From positions 1 through 24,949 of the forward strand of contig CALFIE010000086.1 in the NCBI GenBank assembly GCA_937876095.1: DNA of 24,949 nucleotides, written 5' to 3'. The DNA is from an uncultured Flavobacteriales bacterium. GTDB taxonomy: Bacteria; Bacteroidota; Bacteroidia; Flavobacteriales; Weeksellaceae. The notes beneath the pieces were generated by a model. It made no database searches and had not been told where the DNA came from. It worked only from the letters and a program-made list of their open reading frames with translations. The stretch's first letter is position 1. Each line of letters starts with the position of its first letter. Both the position numbers and the translations under genes were made by a program. Below are positions 22,994 to 24,949 of the stretch, piece after piece.

Positions 22994-24949
22994 ATAGCTC
23001 TTGTTTTTGATTGATTAATTCTGAAAAACTGATGTTTTGGTCTTCTAATTCCTGTAAAATAATTTTGAACACATTTTTTCCTTTATTTTTTTTCTTGAGC
23101 CTATGGTAATAGGTTACAACCTTACCGTCTAAAGGTTTTTGGTATAAATTCACGAGTGAAACCAAGTTTTCAAGGTTGTCCCCGAAACTTTTTAAATCAG
23201 CAACGATTTTGCGTAAGGCTTCATCATAGTTGCCATACTTTTGTACATAGTATTCAACCGCAGATTTTTCAGGTTTTTCAGTGGTGTAGGTTAAATATTG
23301 CTCCAATGACACTTCATTTCCATAGACTTCTCCTTTAGAACCTCTTTTCAAGTAAAATTCTTTGAATCGGCTTCTTCCGAATTTGTTGTTCAAATTATTG
23401 ATGGTGAAAATCTTGTTCTGTTCCACTTTATTTAAAGAAAGTAAAGCTGCAATACGATCAAAATTGTCCTTAAACTTGGTCTGATCCAACAAAATGAAGG
23501 TATCAGAATTGTTGATGATGGAATCTTTTACCACTGCATTGCCAATAATATCATCGAGCTCCTGAGTTACCACGACAGCCTCTCCCCAAAATTTTCTTAC
23601 GGTTTTGTAGAGATACAGAATATATCCTCCCATCAGTTTACTGGCAATGGCTTTCCACGCTTCTTCAATGATGAGTGTTTTCCTTCGGTCTTTACGGAGT
23701 CTCATTTTCTGAATGAAGGTGTCCATAATAATGAGCGTTACAATTGGAAAAAGCTTCGGATTGTCCTTTACATTGTCAATTTCAAAAACAATAAATGGTT
23801 CATCAAAAAGACTCTCGTCTGCTTTATTATTTAAGGTGGTTCCATATCTTCCGCCTTTGTAAAAGTCCTTCAGAACAAATAAGAAAGTACGCAGGTTGAA
23901 TTCTTTTTCGTTGATTTTGTGCTTTTTATTGTTTAAGTAAACTGGTAGGAACCGGTCGCAATACTCATAGAATCCATTGAAAGAAAGTTCTTTTGCTACT
24001 AACTTTTCTTCGAGTTCCTTAATTTTTTTGATGATGGCTTTTCTAAAGGATTCGTTCCATTCTTCTGCAGATTTAGGTTGTCTAATGATTTCATTGGATT
24101 TGATGAGAATGAGTTGTGTATCGTTATAAATTTTTCGCTTTTCTTCATCATTTAAAGTTTCATACGCTTCATAGACTTTATAAAATTTTTCGCTGTCATA
24201 GTCAGGATTGTTCAGGTTTTTATCAGGATGATATTCGATAGCCAATTTTCGGAAGGCTTCTTTAATCTCATCAGATTTGGCATCGAATGCAATACCTAAA
24301 ATATCATAATAGCTTCTTTGCTTAATGGCTTCATTCTCATATTCTGAAAATAAATCTTCTTCATGAATGTTATATTTATTCAGATAGAGAATCAATTCTT
24401 CCGAACTTTTATGTTCATACCACTCGGTTCCCGAATTGAAATACTGGTGATAATAAGACATCAACACATTGTCCAATATGGATTTTTGTGCGGATGACAT
24501 CATCGCATCGGGACCTTGCCAAATCAAGAATATTAAATTGGTTAAAAACTCAATTTTCTCAATATTGAACTCTTCTTTATTCATCAGAAAAGGATTCATG
24601 GTAATGGGTTTTTCTTCAGTGTACTGAATGTATCTGCCTCCCTTATATTTGCAGGTTCCTGAATAGGAATCTCCCGTGTCCACAATAACCACATCATAAT
24701 TGTACGTGAGATATTGTTCAATAATATTGTTCATCAGAAATGATTTCCCTGAACCTGAAGGTCCTAAAACAAACTTATTCCTATTGTTAATTCTTCCTGT
24801 TTTCATCGGTAAATCTGAAGGATCTACTTTTAGCGGAACTCCTTGTCTGTCCGTAAATCTCAAATAGAAGTTAGACTCTTCATTCACGGGGTAGCTTTCT
24901 TTAAAAAAAAAACACAAGGCCGCTTCGCTTGTCGTCATAAATAAATCAT
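22980..24949 (-). CDS. traG: Conjugation ATPase TraG (VirB4-like) with an inserted J-domain, N-terminus cut by window edge
   Basis: At least 656 codons. The ATG at 24938 lies inside the gene, since the frame stays open (D-L-F-M-T-T-S-E) to the window edge and the family needs an N-terminal region of roughly 200 residues. Numbering from that Met: FFFKESYPVNEES and FYLRFTDRQGVPLKVDP are Bac_Flav_CT TraG hallmarks; Walker A GPSGSGKS is at 59-66; Walker B LIIEEAWKAIAS is near 422-433; VVVTQELDDI and SIINNSDTFILLDQ follow. The protein powers assembly and secretion at the inner membrane. Residues about 210-272 (24311-24123) are a complete DnaJ-type J-domain: YYDILGI, EIKEAFRKLAIEYHPDKN with HPD at 237-239, and FYKVYEAYETLNDEEKRKIYN. 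The insertion lies in a variable stretch between the Walker motifs. The flanks remain in frame, and both ATPase halves are intact. Confidence 0.93.
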   Translation of the reverse strand, partial: DLFMTTSEAALCFFFKESYPVNEESNFYLRFTDRQGVPLKVDPSDLPMKTGRINNRNKFVLGPSGSGKSFLMNNIIEQYLTYNYDVVIVDTGDSYSGTCKYKGGRYIQYTEEKPITMNPFLMNKEEFNIEKIEFLTNLIFLIWQGPDAMMSSAQKSILDNVLMSYYHQYFNSGTEWYEHKSSEELILYLNKYNIHEEDLFSEYENEAIKQRSYYDILGIAFDAKSDEIKEAFRKLAIEYHPDKNLNNPDYDSEKFYKVYEAYETLNDEEKRKIYNDTQLILIKSNEIIRQPKSAEEWNESFRKAIIKKIKELEEKLVAKELSFNGFYEYCDRFLPVYLNNKKHKINEKEFNLRTFLFVLKDFYKGGRYGTTLNNKADESLFDEPFIVFEIDNVKDNPKLFPIVTLIIMDTFIQKMRLRKDRRKTLIIEEAWKAIASKLMGGYILYLYKTVRKFWGEAVVVTQELDDIIGNAVVKDSIINNSDTFILLDQTKFKDNFDRIAALLSLNKVEQNKIFTINNLNNKFGRSRFKEFYLKRGSKGEVYGNEVSLEQYLTYTTEKPEKSAVEYYVQKYGNYDEALRKIVADLKSFGDNLENLVSLVNLYQKPLDGKVVTYYHRLKKKNKGKNVFKIILQELEDQNISFSELINQKQELYEKV
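24123..24311 (-). other. J-domain (DnaJ-like) module inside traG
   Basis: All four parts of a J-domain are visible: helix I (YYDILGI), helix II (DEIKEAFRKLAIEY), the loop with intact HPD (residues 237-239 counted from the Met at 24938), and helix III (FYKVYEAYETLNDEEKRKIYN). In DnaJ proteins HPD contacts DnaK and stimulates its ATPase. Here the module lies between the Walker A and Walker B halves of a VirB4-type ATPase, flanked by charged linkers (HEEDLFSEYENEAIKQR before, SNEIIRQPKSAEEWN after). Confidence 0.93.

Noticed and set aside
24123..24311. The J-domain as a separate dnaJ gene or an assembly chimera
   Set aside because: The reading frame is continuous on both sides and the Walker A and Walker B halves of TraG flank it in the right order and strand; the flanking linkers are charged and fit a domain insertion.

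Overview
The window is a piece of a conjugative element (ICE/conjugative transposon) from a member of the Bacteroidota, most likely a flavobacterium of the Chryseobacterium/Elizabethkingia/Riemerella type. The basis is the low GC content, the lack of Shine-Dalgarno-type spacing, and a transfer operon whose order (traG, traI-like genes, traJ, traK, traL-like, traM, traN) and sequences match the Bacteroidetes 'Bac_Flav_CT' conjugation system. The genus is an inference from remembered sequence similarity, not from a search.

Layout from left to right. (1) At 1-600 is the 3' end of an IS4-family insertion sequence on the + strand. (2) A 330-base gap follows, holding a doubtful 48-codon ORF and a strong AT-only inverted repeat. 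(3) At 852-4964 is a compact three-gene cassette on the - strand: a GHKL-type ATPase, a protein with a phosphoribosyltransferase(PRTase)-like C-terminus, and a metallophosphoesterase-PRTase fusion. It does not look like conjugation machinery and is the best candidate for an undescribed cargo system. (4) At 5226-12823 are the distal genes of the transfer operon: a giant Toprim-like/N6-methylase/SF2-helicase protein of DarB-like architecture, a lipoprotein, and two element-specific proteins of the DUF3945/DUF4099 type. (5) At 12813-24949 is the mating apparatus: an M23 peptidase, the VirD4-like coupling protein, TraN (VirB9-like), TraM (VirB10-like), a TraL-like protein, TraK (VirB8-like), TraJ (VirB6-like), four exported proteins, and the VirB4-like ATPase TraG, cut by the right window edge.

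Every gene from 24949 down to 852 lies on the - strand. Within the tra block almost all junctions are overlaps or gaps of a few bases, so it reads as one long transcript running right to left. The GHKL/PRTase cassette has the same orientation but is separated from the tra block by 261 bases, is visibly more AT-rich, and has a weak promoter-like sequence of its own.

Three things deserve a second look. First, the GHKL ATPase / PRTase-like / metallophosphoesterase-PRTase cassette. Second, a complete J-domain with an intact HPD motif sits inside the VirB4-type ATPase TraG, in a normally variable stretch between Walker A and Walker B. Third, the four consecutive exported proteins between traG and traJ share a C-terminal motif (DK-x-[IV]-V...M..YK..F) at their extreme ends, although one of them is otherwise different.

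I saw no relaxase, integrase, attachment site, tRNA, rRNA or CRISPR array in the window.
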